Shown here piece after piece: positions 10,331-19,184 of a stretch of DNA of 64,000 nt; position 1 is the stretch's first letter, and every line of letters begins with the position of its first letter. The stretch comes from Bradyrhizobium semiaridum (GTDB lineage Bacteria; Pseudomonadota; Alphaproteobacteria; Rhizobiales; Xanthobacteraceae): contig NZ_JAGKJJ010000004.1 in NCBI RefSeq assembly GCF_020329505.1, positions 124,001 to 188,000 of the forward strand. Reading direction: 5' to 3'. Made by a program: the position numbers and the translations under genes. The notes under the pieces were generated by a model that did not search any database, had not been told where the DNA came from, and saw nothing but the letters and a program-made list of their open reading frames with translations.

Positions 10331-10368
10331 CGTCCCGGCCGAGTGCACGATGCGCACAGGGGCCGGGA
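10331..10368 (+). terminator. Possible terminator after the suf operon
   Basis: The stretch just after the sufA stop can fold as CCCGGCC (from 10333) against GGCCGGG (to 10368) with an inner GTGC/GCAC step. It lacks a U-run, so it could be a stable 3' end structure rather than an intrinsic terminator. Confidence 0.35.
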
Positions 10369-10484
10369 TCACCACCAGCGTTGATTGTTCGGATGATCGT
10401 CGCCCATACTGCCGCTTCCTGAGGCCGTGGGGCATGGCTCCCAGCCCCGTGCGCAATTGCGTACTCGGCCGCGACGGTGGATAC

Positions 10485-10901
10485 ATGGATCGCGAATTCC
10501 TGACCGACCTGTTTGCCGATTTCGGTCCGGTAACGCTGCGCCGGATGTTTTCCGGCTACGGCATCTCGGCTGACGGCGCCAATTTCGCGCTGGCGCTGCG
10601 GGCCGGGCTCTACTTCCGCGCCGACGAGGAGACCATTCCGCAATTCGAGGCGGAAGGTTCAAAGCCCTTTCAATACCAGACGCGGTCGAAGACGGTGCTG
10701 GTCAACTCGTACTGGCAGCTGCCGGCCAGGCTGTTCGATGACACCGAGGAGCTTGCGGTGTGGGCCCGCTCGGCGCTCGCGGCTGCGCAACGCGCCGCGC
10801 TGCGCAAGCGACCGCGGGCACGAAAGGCGAAGGCGCCTGCGAAGAAGGCCGTGGCGAAGAGGGCCGCCGCAAGGAAGCGTGCGGCCAGGAAGAAGCGCTG
10901 A
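10485..10901 (+). CDS. TfoX N-terminal domain protein with basic tail
   Basis: 138 residues. The first ~95 form a TfoX/Sxy N-terminal domain (LFADFGPVTLRRMFSGYGI, then the LALRAGLYFRAD strand), a family whose best known member regulates competence in gammaproteobacteria but whose alphaproteobacterial members have no defined role. The last ~40 residues are almost only Lys, Arg and Ala, in the style of histone H1-like tails, suggesting nucleic-acid contact. ATG 10485 is chosen because the domain begins there; upstream in-frame codons do not look coding. Confidence 0.85.
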   Translation: MDREFLTDLFADFGPVTLRRMFSGYGISADGANFALALRAGLYFRADEETIPQFEAEGSKPFQYQTRSKTVLVNSYWQLPARLFDDTEELAVWARSALAAAQRAALRKRPRARKAKAPAKKAVAKRAAARKRAARKKR

Positions 10902-10978
10902 GGGAAAGGCTCTCAGCCGGTCAAGCGCCGACTACATTCGCGTCATTGCTCGCAGTGGCGGCAGAGAGGGCCGAAAGC

Positions 10979-12046
10979 TCACGCCACGCGGGTCTGCGTT
11001 TCGGCGCTGTATTCCGGGTCGGCCTCGCAGATCACGCGGTTGCGGCCGGCGCGCTTGGCGGCGTAGAGGCAGGCGTCGGCGCGCTCGATTAGGGAATCGG
11101 TATCGTCGGTCGGCTTCAGCATGGAGACGCCGACCGAGATCGTGACGCGGCCGAGGATCTCGCCGGTCGACTTCTTCTTCAATTCCTTGGCCATCACGGC
11201 GCGGCGGATGTGGTCGGCGACCGTCAGCGCCTGGCGCAGCGCGGTGTTGGGCAGCACGACCGCGAATTCCTCGCCGCCATAGCGGGCGGTGATGTCCTGG
11301 CCCTTGATGTTCTGCTTCAGCGACTGCGCCACCAGGCGCAGTACCTGGTCGCCGGTGAGGTGGCCGTAGGAATCGTTGAAAGACTTGAAGTGATCGATGT
11401 CGAACATCAGCAGCGACAGCGGCTCGCCGCTCACCAGCGCGCTGTGTACCGTCATGTCGATCGAGCGGTCGAAATATTTGCGGTTGCCGAGGCCGGTGAG
11501 CGGGTCGGTCAGGCTCTCGGCGCGGATCGCTTCCAGGCTGTGCTGCAACTCGCTGATCTCGGACTTCGACAGTGCGAGCCGGTCTTCCAGCGCCTTGTTG
11601 GTCTCGCGCATATCGCGCGTCGATCTTGCCAGGCTCTCGACGATCGCCTTGATCTGATCGCGGGTGGTAGCGGTCGCGAGCTTGTCGCTGGCGCCGGCGA
11701 GACTGGCGTCGTAGGTCGCGGACACGCCGAGCGCATCGGTGATCAGTTTCATGACCGTGTCAATCTCGCCGATCACGCGCGCGCCGACCTTGTCGATGCG
11801 GTCGGATGTCTTGATGTGGGAGAGGTAGGTTTCGTAGATCTGCTCGAGATCGGATTCGCTGAGTTTGCCGCTGCGCGCCAGCGTCTCGTTGATGACCTTG
11901 TTGAGCGCGGCGTTGTAGCCGGTCGCGTAGACGTACCAGATTTCGTAGTTGCGCGGGACGGCGGTCTGGCGAAGCGAACGGATCTGGCCAAGCGCGACTT
12001 CGGCAAAGGCCAATGTACGTTCGTGTTCGTCCAGCAGCTTGACCAC
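10979..12046 (-). CDS. Diguanylate cyclase (GGDEF) with helical N-terminal region
   Basis: Makes cyclic di-GMP from GTP; 355 residues, apparently cytoplasmic with no transmembrane helix. Residues 1-170 are mostly helical with a coiled-coil-like stretch (about 150-175) leading into the GGDEF domain, opening with the usual DPLTGLGNRKYFD. The active site reads GGEEF (257-261), a functional variant. The inhibitory site, RxxD five residues ahead, reads K-G-Q-D (248-251), so Arg is replaced by Lys and product inhibition may be weak. The start codon is GTG (12044-12046). The signal sensed is unknown. Confidence 0.92.
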   Translation of the reverse strand: MVKLLDEHERTLAFAEVALGQIRSLRQTAVPRNYEIWYVYATGYNAALNKVINETLARSGKLSESDLEQIYETYLSHIKTSDRIDKVGARVIGEIDTVMKLITDALGVSATYDASLAGASDKLATATTRDQIKAIVESLARSTRDMRETNKALEDRLALSKSEISELQHSLEAIRAESLTDPLTGLGNRKYFDRSIDMTVHSALVSGEPLSLLMFDIDHFKSFNDSYGHLTGDQVLRLVAQSLKQNIKGQDITARYGGEEFAVVLPNTALRQALTVADHIRRAVMAKELKKKSTGEILGRVTISVGVSMLKPTDDTDSLIERADACLYAAKRAGRNRVICEADPEYSAETQTRVA

Positions 12047-12270
12047 TGTTACGTCCCCAATGCGCGTGGTTGCCGGTTATGGTCCAGCAGCAATAACTAA
12101 ACTATCGGCGCGAGGGTACGGGACGAGAGTGAAGGCAAGGTAAACAGTAGAATTACGGGAGGCCGGCCGCGATCGCTTGTCGCGGCGCGCGATTATACGA
12201 ATCGAGCGCCGCTTCCGATGCCTCGCCGTGCGGACTGTTGCTTCGCGAAATCCGCCGGCAATTCCGGACG

Positions 12271-13812
12271 TTACGCGCGTGCGCGCACAGGTCGCAGGAG
12301 GAAGGCGGGCAGGTGCGAATGATCGGCGGGCTCGTGGTCCACGTCGCGCTGCGGCCGCCGCGGCTCGGCCCGGCCGATCGACGGCACGTGCGACGTGGAT
12401 GGCTGCTGGTTGGCGTTGCGGCCGTGGCGCGGCTCACGGTCCTTGCGCGGCTCGCGATCATGACGCGCTTCGCGATCATGACGCGCTTCGCGATCCTGGC
12501 GCGGTTCGCGATCCTGGCGCGGTTCGCGCTCCTGCCGCGGCTCGTGCTCGGGGCGTGCCTCACGGTCCTGGCGCGGCTCGCGCTCGCGGCGCGGCCTGCG
12601 GCCACCGCGGCTGCCCTCGCGTGAACCGTCGCGGCCGCGCGCCCGGCGCGGCGCTTCGGCGTCGCCGGACGCATCGCCATGAACGGTGTAGTCGCCCTCG
12701 GCGCGCGGGATCTGCTGGCCGATCAGCTTTTCAATCGCGGCCATCGACTTGCTGTCGAGCGAGGTGACGATGGAGATCGCGGTGCCGGTGCGTCCGGCGC
12801 GGCCGGTGCGGCCGATGCGGTGCACGTAGTCGTCGGGATGGTGCGGCACGTCGAAATTGAAGACGTGGCTCACCGCGGGAATGTCGAGGCCGCGGGCGGC
12901 GACGTCGGAGGCCACCAGCAGCGGCAGCTCACCCTTGCGGAATTGATCCAGCGCAGCCATGCGCGCGCTCTGGTCCATGTCGCCATGGAGCGCGCCGACG
13001 CTGAAGCCGTGCTTCTGCAGCGATTTGTGAAGGATCGCGACTTCACGCTTGCGATTGCAGAAGATGATCGCGTTGTTGAGGTCCTTGGCCTCGCGCAGCA
13101 GGCGGCGCAGGATGTCGCGCTTCTCGTGCGCCTCGCGGCCCGCAGGCACCTGCAACTGGGTCACCGTGACCGCCGTCGTCGCCGGCTTGGAGACCTCGAC
13201 CTTGGCTGGGTTGTGCAGGAACTGCTCGGTGATGCGGCTGATTTCCGGCGGCATCGTCGCGGTGAAGAACAGGGTCTGGCGCGTGAACGGGACAAGCTTG
13301 CAGATGCGTTCGATGTCGGGGATGAAGCCCATGTCGAGCATCCGGTCGGCTTCGTCGATCACCAGCAACTCGACGCCGGTGAGCAGCAGGCCGCCGCGTT
13401 CGGTGTGGTCGAGCAGGCGGCCGGGCGTTGCGATCAGGACGTCAACGCCGCGCGTCAGCTTGGAGTCCTGGTCGCCGAACGAGACGCCGCCGATCAGAAG
13501 CGCGACGTTGAGCTTCTGGCCGGCGCCGTATTTGTCGAAGTTTTCCTTCACTTGGGCGGCGAGCTCGCGGGTCGGCTCGAGGATCAGGGTGCGCGGCATC
13601 CGTGCTCGGGCGCGGCCCTTTTCGAGGATCGTAAGCATCGGCAGCACGAAGGCGGCGGTCTTGCCGGTGCCGGTCTGGGCGATGCCGAGGACGTCGCGGC
13701 GTGCCAGAACGTGCGGGATCGCCTGTTCCTGAATGGGGGTGGGGGTGGTGTAACCTGCGCCCGCAACTGCGGTGAGAACCTTGTCGGACAGGCCGAGATT
13801 GGAAAAGGACAT
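12271..13812 (-). CDS. rhlE: DEAD-box RNA helicase, RhlE type, with repetitive tail
   Basis: ATP-dependent RNA helicase of 513 residues. The two RecA lobes carry AQTGTGKT (motif I), PTRELA, VIDEADRMLDMGF (motif II), FTATMP (motif III), and HRIGRTGRAG (motif VI), as in the RhlE/DeaD group. From about residue 400 the protein becomes a disordered tail dominated by a six-residue unit, roughly R-(Q/H/K)-D-R-E-(P/A), repeated about nine times and encoded by 18-bp tandem repeats (about 12430-12600). Such Arg/Asp/Glu tails are known RNA-binding or phase-separating regions. A long AT-richer leader lies upstream. Confidence 0.95.
   Translation of the reverse strand: MSFSNLGLSDKVLTAVAGAGYTTPTPIQEQAIPHVLARRDVLGIAQTGTGKTAAFVLPMLTILEKGRARARMPRTLILEPTRELAAQVKENFDKYGAGQKLNVALLIGGVSFGDQDSKLTRGVDVLIATPGRLLDHTERGGLLLTGVELLVIDEADRMLDMGFIPDIERICKLVPFTRQTLFFTATMPPEISRITEQFLHNPAKVEVSKPATTAVTVTQLQVPAGREAHEKRDILRRLLREAKDLNNAIIFCNRKREVAILHKSLQKHGFSVGALHGDMDQSARMAALDQFRKGELPLLVASDVAARGLDIPAVSHVFNFDVPHHPDDYVHRIGRTGRAGRTGTAISIVTSLDSKSMAAIEKLIGQQIPRAEGDYTVHGDASGDAEAPRRARGRDGSREGSRGGRRPRREREPRQDREARPEHEPRQEREPRQDREPRQDREARHDREARHDREPRKDREPRHGRNANQQPSTSHVPSIGRAEPRRPQRDVDHEPADHSHLPAFLLRPVRARA
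12425..12600. repeat. 18-bp tandem repeat array inside the helicase gene
   Basis: About nine imperfect 18-bp units, for example CGCTTCGCGATCATGACG (two adjacent copies) and CGGTTCGCGATCCTGGCG (two adjacent copies), encode the R-x-D-R-E-x tail of the RhlE-like helicase. Adjacent near-identical pairs indicate recent slippage or unequal duplication in frame. Confidence 0.85.
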
Positions 13813-14177
13813 TGAGCCTCTGGTCGATACCGCCGTTCGGGATCGAAGGTATAAGGCTGTCGCGTTCGGCCCCGAAACGGCTCGCTTCTCAAAAAAGCTC
13901 GGGGGCTGCTAAAGGACGCTGACGGGCGGCAAGCCTGACGAATCGTGGTTCGATCCGAGTGCCGCGTTCAAGCCGGAACATAGGGAGGAAACCGGCAAAG
14001 TCAATCTGTGAGCCGGCCAAATGGCCGAAAAAGCTTAATATTTTCGCCCAAATAAGCGTCTTTTCCGTCATTTTACGGTCAAATGACTCATCCCACCCGG
14101 ATCGCACGGCGCCGTCCCGGCCGCGTCATCCGGACTGGTTTGCGCGGTGGAGCTGATCGGATTGCGCCGGGCCGATC
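13813..14177. other. Intergenic region upstream of the helicase
   Basis: 365 bp between the minus-strand helicase start and the 3' end of the minus-strand AraC gene. The section around 14000-14090 is clearly AT-richer than its surroundings and may hold the helicase promoter and a long 5' leader, as is usual for cold-induced helicases. I see no supported gene here. Confidence 0.4.
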
Positions 14178-15149
14178 TCATCGTGCTCGAGAGCCCCCCG
14201 CAGCCCGGTAGTCGCCCGGCGTCATCTGTTCGGCCGCATTGAACAACCGGTAGAACGTGGCGAGGCTTTCGAAGCCGCAGGCAAAGGCGACCCTGGTGAT
14301 CGACCAGTCCGGCCGTTCGCGGAGCAGGCGGCGGCTCCGCTCGATACGGAGTGCGGTGACGGTCTCGGAGAAACTGATCTCTTCCGCCTCGAACAGGACG
14401 TGGAGGTGACGAAGCGAAATGCCCAGCAAATCGGCGATCAAAGGGGGCGACAGCGTGGGCCGCAACAGGTGCTTCTCGATCAGACGGCGCGCCAGCGACA
14501 GGCGGCCGGTGCGCAGCGCTTGCTGCGCCAGCCGGCTGCCGGACCGCAGCACACCGCGCTCGATCAGCGCGATGTGGGCCAGCGCCGTGATCAGCGGGGC
14601 CGTCTCCGTCGGCGCGGCGGCGTCATCGCCCTCGAGCAGGTCGCGGAAGCAGGATTCCAGCAGCGGCCGTAGCGCAGTCTGATCTTGCACCGGCTTGGGC
14701 GCGAGCTCGTCGAGCCTGCCGCGGCGCGGCTGGGGAATACTCGCCAGGGGGATCTTGAGGATGCGCAGATGGAAGCCGTCGTTGTGGAGCGGCACGGTGC
14801 GGTAGGGCAGGTCCGCATAGCTGGTCGCGAACATGCCATCGCGCACCGCAAAGTCGCCGTGCCTGATACCGCTGAACCAGCCACCTCCGCCAAGCTGCTG
14901 GTAGATGCACAGGCTGTCGCTCCGCGCATCGGCGATGTCGCGGTGGCGGCGCTCGACGCGATAGGGCGATGCGCGCATCTCGACCAGCCCGGCGTCACCG
15001 AGCTTGCGCAGCGAAAACTTGCCGAAGAAGTCCCGCCGATGTTCGGGCGCGAGTTCCGCGGTGACGCCGAACAGGCCCTTGGCGCGCACCTCGCGCCAAT
15101 AGTCAAAGCGATCGCGCGGATCGATTTGTTCAGTGGACCATGTGTACAC
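14178..15149 (-). CDS. AraC-family transcriptional regulator
   Basis: 323 residues. The N-terminal ~190 residues resemble the AraC-binding-like-2 domain (start WSTEQIDPRDRFDYWREV), used by FeaR-like regulators for ligand sensing; the C-terminal ~100 residues form two helix-turn-helices (ADLLGISLRHLHVLFE and VAFACGFESLATFYRLFN). It is transcribed away from the caspase-like gene and shares the ~200-bp divergent region with it. The regulated genes and ligand are unknown. Confidence 0.9.
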   Translation of the reverse strand: MYTWSTEQIDPRDRFDYWREVRAKGLFGVTAELAPEHRRDFFGKFSLRKLGDAGLVEMRASPYRVERRHRDIADARSDSLCIYQQLGGGGWFSGIRHGDFAVRDGMFATSYADLPYRTVPLHNDGFHLRILKIPLASIPQPRRGRLDELAPKPVQDQTALRPLLESCFRDLLEGDDAAAPTETAPLITALAHIALIERGVLRSGSRLAQQALRTGRLSLARRLIEKHLLRPTLSPPLIADLLGISLRHLHVLFEAEEISFSETVTALRIERSRRLLRERPDWSITRVAFACGFESLATFYRLFNAAEQMTPGDYRAAGGSRAR

Positions 15150-15348
15150 GGGGAGATGCCTTGGACTTGCGGAGAGGCAGAACTTATCATGCGGGCATCA
15201 AAAGGGAACTTATCGATATCTGTGCGGGCGCCCGGTGCGTCCGGCTGGCGCAAGGCGGATCGGACAGTCGGTCTTGAACCGGCCAAATGGCTGGCCCGAC
15301 TATTGATCGGTGGTCGCGCGGGTCGCAGACCTGTCGGTGCATGCGGGA

Positions 15349-16851
15349 ATGAGGATGAAGCACTGGTTTTCGATGATATCGGCGACCGCCATCGCGGCTG
15401 CCGTTTTGGCGGTTGCCATGCCGGCGCAAGCCGCCAAGCGCGTCGCGCTGGTGATCGGCAACAATGATTACAAGAACGTGCCGAAGCTGCAAAAGGCGGT
15501 CAACGACGCCCGCACCATGGGCGATACGCTGAAGCAGCTCGGGTTTTCCGTCATGGTGGCCGAGAATCTGAACCGCCAGGCATTCTCCGAAACCCTGCTG
15601 GCCTTTGACCGCACGGTCGAGCCCGGCGACACCGCGTTCTTCTTCTACGCCGGCCACGGCTTCGAGATCACGGGCCAGAACTTCCTGCTGCCGACCGACG
15701 TGCCGGCCGCGACCGAAGGGCAGGAAGAACTGGTGCGCGACGCCTCTGTTCTCGCCGACCGCATCGTCGAGCGTCTGCAGAACAAGAAGGCGCGGACCTC
15801 GATCCTGGTGTTCGACGCCTGTCGCAACAATCCGTTCGAGCGCGCCGGCACCCGTGCCGTCGCCGGCGGCGGCGGGCTGGCGCCGATGACGCAACTGCCG
15901 GAAGGTGTGTTCTCGGTGTTCTCGGCGGGGCCGCGGCAAACCGCGCTCGACCGCCTGTCGAACGACGATACCAATCCCAATTCGGTGTTCACGCGGACCT
16001 TTGCCAAGGAGCTGCTGCGGCCTGGCGAGAATCTGGTGCAGGTCGCCCAGCGCACGCGGCGTCTGGTCAGCGAGGCTGCCGAGACCGTGCGGCACAAGCA
16101 GATCCCGGTCTATTTCGACCAGATGGTCGACGACGTCTTCCTGAACGGGGCGGCGAAGGGGCAGGCCGATGCGGTAAAGCCTTCGGCGCTGCCGCAGCAG
16201 GTGGCGGCGTTGCCGCCGGTGGCCGTGCCGAAGCTGCCGAAGGAGGACTCCGCCAACGCGCCGATCGCCAGCTTCTCGCGGCACAATGGCGGCTGGACCG
16301 TGGTGTTCTCGATCGCCGATCCGACGCTCGGCATCTCCTGGCGCATGGGCGATGCCGGCGATTTCCGCGAGACCGGCTTCATCGACACGCTCGATCCGCG
16401 CACCCGCAAGCGGATGCCCAACCCCTCGATCGAGCTGCCGGCCGATGCGCCGGCCGGCACCATCCAGTTGCGCTACGTCGATACGCAGGGCGAGATGCAG
16501 GGGCCGTTCCCGATCAGGTTCGATCCCGACGCCGCGCTGATCCGCGACCAGCGCAAGATCCTCGACATGACCGCGACGAGCTGGCTGTCGTTCCGCGAGT
16601 TCAACGGTCTGCTCGTCTATTACACGCACCTGATGTCGTACCGCTGTGCGATCCGCGAGGTGCGGATCGGCGTCGACAGCGCGGTGCCGGATAAGGTCTT
16701 GAAGATGCCGGCTTGCAATCCGCGCGATCCGAGCGCCATCCCGTCCGACGCGCAGCCCTACCTAAAACTCGGGCCGCAGACCAAGGCGGTGTCGGTGGAG
16801 CTGACGTATCGCGACGGCAGCGTCTCGGAGATCAAGACGTTCCGGCGCTAG
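15349..16851 (+). CDS. Exported caspase-family (C14) protein
   Basis: 500 residues with a clear signal peptide (hydrophobic ATAIAAAVLAVAMPAQA, cleavage near residue 28). The caspase p20-like domain follows at once: VALVIGNNDYKNVPKLQKAV, the catalytic His in FFFYAGHGFE (His103) and Cys in VFDACRNNPF (Cys158). Both dyad residues are present, so it should be an active orthocaspase rather than a pseudo-enzyme. After a proline/alanine linker (about 270-300) there is a C-terminal beta-rich region of about 200 residues that I do not recognise. ATG 15349 puts the signal peptide first; GTG 15310 would mask it. Substrates unknown. Confidence 0.88.
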   Translation: MRMKHWFSMISATAIAAAVLAVAMPAQAAKRVALVIGNNDYKNVPKLQKAVNDARTMGDTLKQLGFSVMVAENLNRQAFSETLLAFDRTVEPGDTAFFFYAGHGFEITGQNFLLPTDVPAATEGQEELVRDASVLADRIVERLQNKKARTSILVFDACRNNPFERAGTRAVAGGGGLAPMTQLPEGVFSVFSAGPRQTALDRLSNDDTNPNSVFTRTFAKELLRPGENLVQVAQRTRRLVSEAAETVRHKQIPVYFDQMVDDVFLNGAAKGQADAVKPSALPQQVAALPPVAVPKLPKEDSANAPIASFSRHNGGWTVVFSIADPTLGISWRMGDAGDFRETGFIDTLDPRTRKRMPNPSIELPADAPAGTIQLRYVDTQGEMQGPFPIRFDPDAALIRDQRKILDMTATSWLSFREFNGLLVYYTHLMSYRCAIREVRIGVDSAVPDKVLKMPACNPRDPSAIPSDAQPYLKLGPQTKAVSVELTYRDGSVSEIKTFRR

Positions 16852-16881
16852 TCGGATCGAACCAGCGATTGGGATGGAGTC

Positions 16882-18126
16882 ATGGACGAAGGTGGTCCGC
16901 AACAGCGCAGCGCGCGCGATCTGAAGGTTCGCTGCTGCGTGGTCGGCGGTGGGCCGGCCGGCATGATGCTTGGCTATCTCTTGGGACGGGCCGGGGTCGA
17001 CGTCGTGGTGCTGGAGAAGCACGCCGACTTCTTCCGCGACTTCCGTGGCGACACCGTACATCCCTCGACGCTGCAGGTGATGGACGAGCTCGGGCTGATC
17101 GACGGCTTCCTGAAGCTGCCGCATCAGAAAATCCAGAAGATGGACGGCATCTTCGCCGGCAGGTCGGTGCGGATCGCCGACCTCAGCCGTCTGCGCGTCA
17201 GATATTCGTTCATCGCGATGATGCCGCAGTGGGACTTCCTTAACTTCCTGCGCGAGAGCGGCAAGCGCTTCGCATCGCTGAAAGTGCTGATGAACACCGA
17301 GGCGACCGATCTGCTCCGGCGCGGCGAGACCATCACCGGCGTTCGCGCGACGACGCCGGACGGGCCGATCGAGATCGAGGCCGATCTCACCATCGCCTGC
17401 GACGGCCGCCATTCGACGGTACGCGAGCGTGCCGGGTTCGCGGTCGAGGAGATCGGCGCGCCGATGGACGTGCTGTGGTTTCGCGTCGGGCGGCGACCCG
17501 ACGAGACCGAGAACCTGTTCGCTCGGATCGAGAACGGCAAGATGATGGTGACATTCGACCGCGGCGATTATTGGCAGTGCGCCTATGTGATCGCCAAGGG
17601 ACAGTATGAGGCGGTGAAGGCGAGGGGACTGCCGGCGCTGCTCGACGACGTGCTGCGGCTCGCGCCGATCCTCAAGAGCGGCATTGCCGACGTGAAAAGT
17701 TTTGACGACGTGAAGCTGCTCACGGTGGCGATCAACCGGCTGTCGCGCTGGACGCGCCCGGGCCTGCTGTGCATCGGCGATGCGGCGCATGCGATGTCGC
17801 CGATCGGCGGCGTCGGTGTCAACCTCGCGGTGCAGGATGCCGTCGCGACTGCCAACATCCTCGCGGCAAGGCTTGCGCAGGGCTCCCCGTCCGAAGACGA
17901 GCTCGATGCCGTCAGGCGGCGGCGCGAATTTCCGGTGCGCGTGACGCAGCGCATGCAGGTGGTCGCGCAGAACAACATCATCACCGCCGCGCTCAGAGCG
18001 GGCGGTCAAGGCGTGCCGTTCGCGCTCCGGCTGATTACGGCAATGCCCTGGCTGCAGGGGCTGACGGCGCATCTCGTCGGCATCGGGGTTCGCCCCGAGC
18101 ACGTCCATTCGCCAGCCAAGGGTTGA
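16882..18126 (+). CDS. FAD-dependent monooxygenase, PHBH/UbiH-like
   Basis: 414 residues. Features of the class A flavin monooxygenase fold: dinucleotide motif CCVVGGGPAGMMLGYLLGR, the DG motif CDGRHSTVRERAGF around residue 175, and the GD motif LLCIGDAAHAMSPIGGVGVN around 300. The last is shared by aromatic hydroxylases and ubiquinone hydroxylases. No substrate-specific neighbours are present; it stands 30 bp after the caspase-like gene and ends at a shared bidirectional terminator. Reaction class is firm; substrate unknown. Confidence 0.9.
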   Translation: MDEGGPQQRSARDLKVRCCVVGGGPAGMMLGYLLGRAGVDVVVLEKHADFFRDFRGDTVHPSTLQVMDELGLIDGFLKLPHQKIQKMDGIFAGRSVRIADLSRLRVRYSFIAMMPQWDFLNFLRESGKRFASLKVLMNTEATDLLRRGETITGVRATTPDGPIEIEADLTIACDGRHSTVRERAGFAVEEIGAPMDVLWFRVGRRPDETENLFARIENGKMMVTFDRGDYWQCAYVIAKGQYEAVKARGLPALLDDVLRLAPILKSGIADVKSFDDVKLLTVAINRLSRWTRPGLLCIGDAAHAMSPIGGVGVNLAVQDAVATANILAARLAQGSPSEDELDAVRRRREFPVRVTQRMQVVAQNNIITAALRAGGQGVPFALRLITAMPWLQGLTAHLVGIGVRPEHVHSPAKG

Positions 18127-18164
18127 TCCGCGAAGCAGAGCTTGTCTCGATCCGCACGCCTTGC

Positions 18165-18194
18165 AAAAAACCCGGTGCGATGCGCCGGGGCTTT
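18165..18194. terminator. Bidirectional intrinsic terminator
   Basis: Stem CCCGGTGC / GCGCCGGG (18171-18189, loop GAT, one G-T wobble) flanked by six A on the left, giving a U-run on the minus transcript, and CTTTC on the right. It separates the convergent FAD monooxygenase and SDR genes. Confidence 0.8.
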
Positions 18195-18210
18195 CCTGCG
18201 TGGTAGCCCT

Positions 18211-18981
18211 TTAGGCCATTACCGAATAGCCGCCGTCGACTGGAATTGCGGTGCCGGTGACGAAGTCGGATGCCGGCGACGCCAGGAACACGGCGATCCC
18301 GGCAAAATCGTCGATCGCGCCCCAGCGCGCCGCAGGCGTGCGTGCCAGCACGCGCTCGTGCAGGCCTGGCACCTGCTGGCGCGCGCCGCGCGTCAGGTCG
18401 GTGTCGATCCAGCCGGGCAGGATGGCGTTGACCTGGATGTTGTCCGGCGCCCAGGCATTGGCGCAGGCGCGGGTGTACTGCACGATGCCGCCCTTGCTCG
18501 CGGCATAGGCCGCGGCGAAGCTCGCGCCGAAGATCGACATCATCGAACCGATATTGATGATCTTGCCGCTCCCGGATGCTTTCAGCGCCGGATACGCCGC
18601 CTTCGAGCAGACGAAGGCGCTGGTCAGGTTGGTGTCGATGACCTTGCTCCACTCGTCGAGTTCGAGCTCATGCGGCGGCTTGCGGATGCTCATGCCGGCA
18701 TTGTTGACGAGGATATCGATCCGGCCGAGCTCGCTGACAACTTGGGCGATCATGCCGTCGACCGCCGCCTTGTCGGTGACGTCAGTCGCGACCGCAATGG
18801 CCTTGACGCCGCGCTGCCGGAGATCTTCGACGGCGGCCTTCGACTTGGTCTCGTTGCGACCAACGATTGCGATCGCCGCGCCGGCATCGGCGAGGCCGCG
18901 AGCCATGCCGAGCCCGATTCCGCCATTGCCGCCGGTGACGATGGCGACCTTGCCCGACAGATCAAACAGTCCGTTTTTCAT
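18211..18981 (-). CDS. SDR-family oxidoreductase
   Basis: Short-chain dehydrogenase/reductase of 256 residues, classical type: NAD(P)-binding TGGNGGIG, NNAG, catalytic Tyr-Lys in YAASKGG and the PG motif at ILPGWIDTDL. It ends with the usual DGGYSVMA. The sequence pattern is like sugar-acid or 3-oxoacyl reductases (KduD/FabG types), but nothing nearby fixes the substrate. Convergent with the FAD monooxygenase gene. Confidence 0.92.
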   Translation of the reverse strand: MKNGLFDLSGKVAIVTGGNGGIGLGMARGLADAGAAIAIVGRNETKSKAAVEDLRQRGVKAIAVATDVTDKAAVDGMIAQVVSELGRIDILVNNAGMSIRKPPHELELDEWSKVIDTNLTSAFVCSKAAYPALKASGSGKIINIGSMMSIFGASFAAAYAASKGGIVQYTRACANAWAPDNIQVNAILPGWIDTDLTRGARQQVPGLHERVLARTPAARWGAIDDFAGIAVFLASPASDFVTGTAIPVDGGYSVMA

Positions 18982-19122
18982 TGTTTTATCCGCTGTGGTT
19001 TTTGAGGCTGCGTCGAGACTGCCCGATCAACGGCGCCGTGACCAGATCGGCATCAGGCGGGCGGACCCGCGTGCAGCCAATGGCCGCACGATGCCTTCTG
19101 CGGAAGAGGACATCTGCCCAAC

Positions 19123-19152
19123 AAAAAAGCCCCGGGAAAACCGGGGCTTTTC
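19123..19152. terminator. Strong intrinsic terminator after the outer-membrane barrel gene
   Basis: AAAAGCCCCGG and CCGGGGCTTTT form a near-perfect stem with a GAAAA loop, with A and T runs on both sides. It lies just downstream of the minus-strand barrel gene and can also stop plus-strand readthrough. Confidence 0.88.
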
Positions 19153-19184
19153 GTCTGCTAAATCAGCAGGGATCAGTACTCGTC

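Noticed and set aside
12425..12600. Short regular repeats resembling a CRISPR array
   Set aside because: The 18-bp units are contiguous with no spacers and keep the helicase reading frame.
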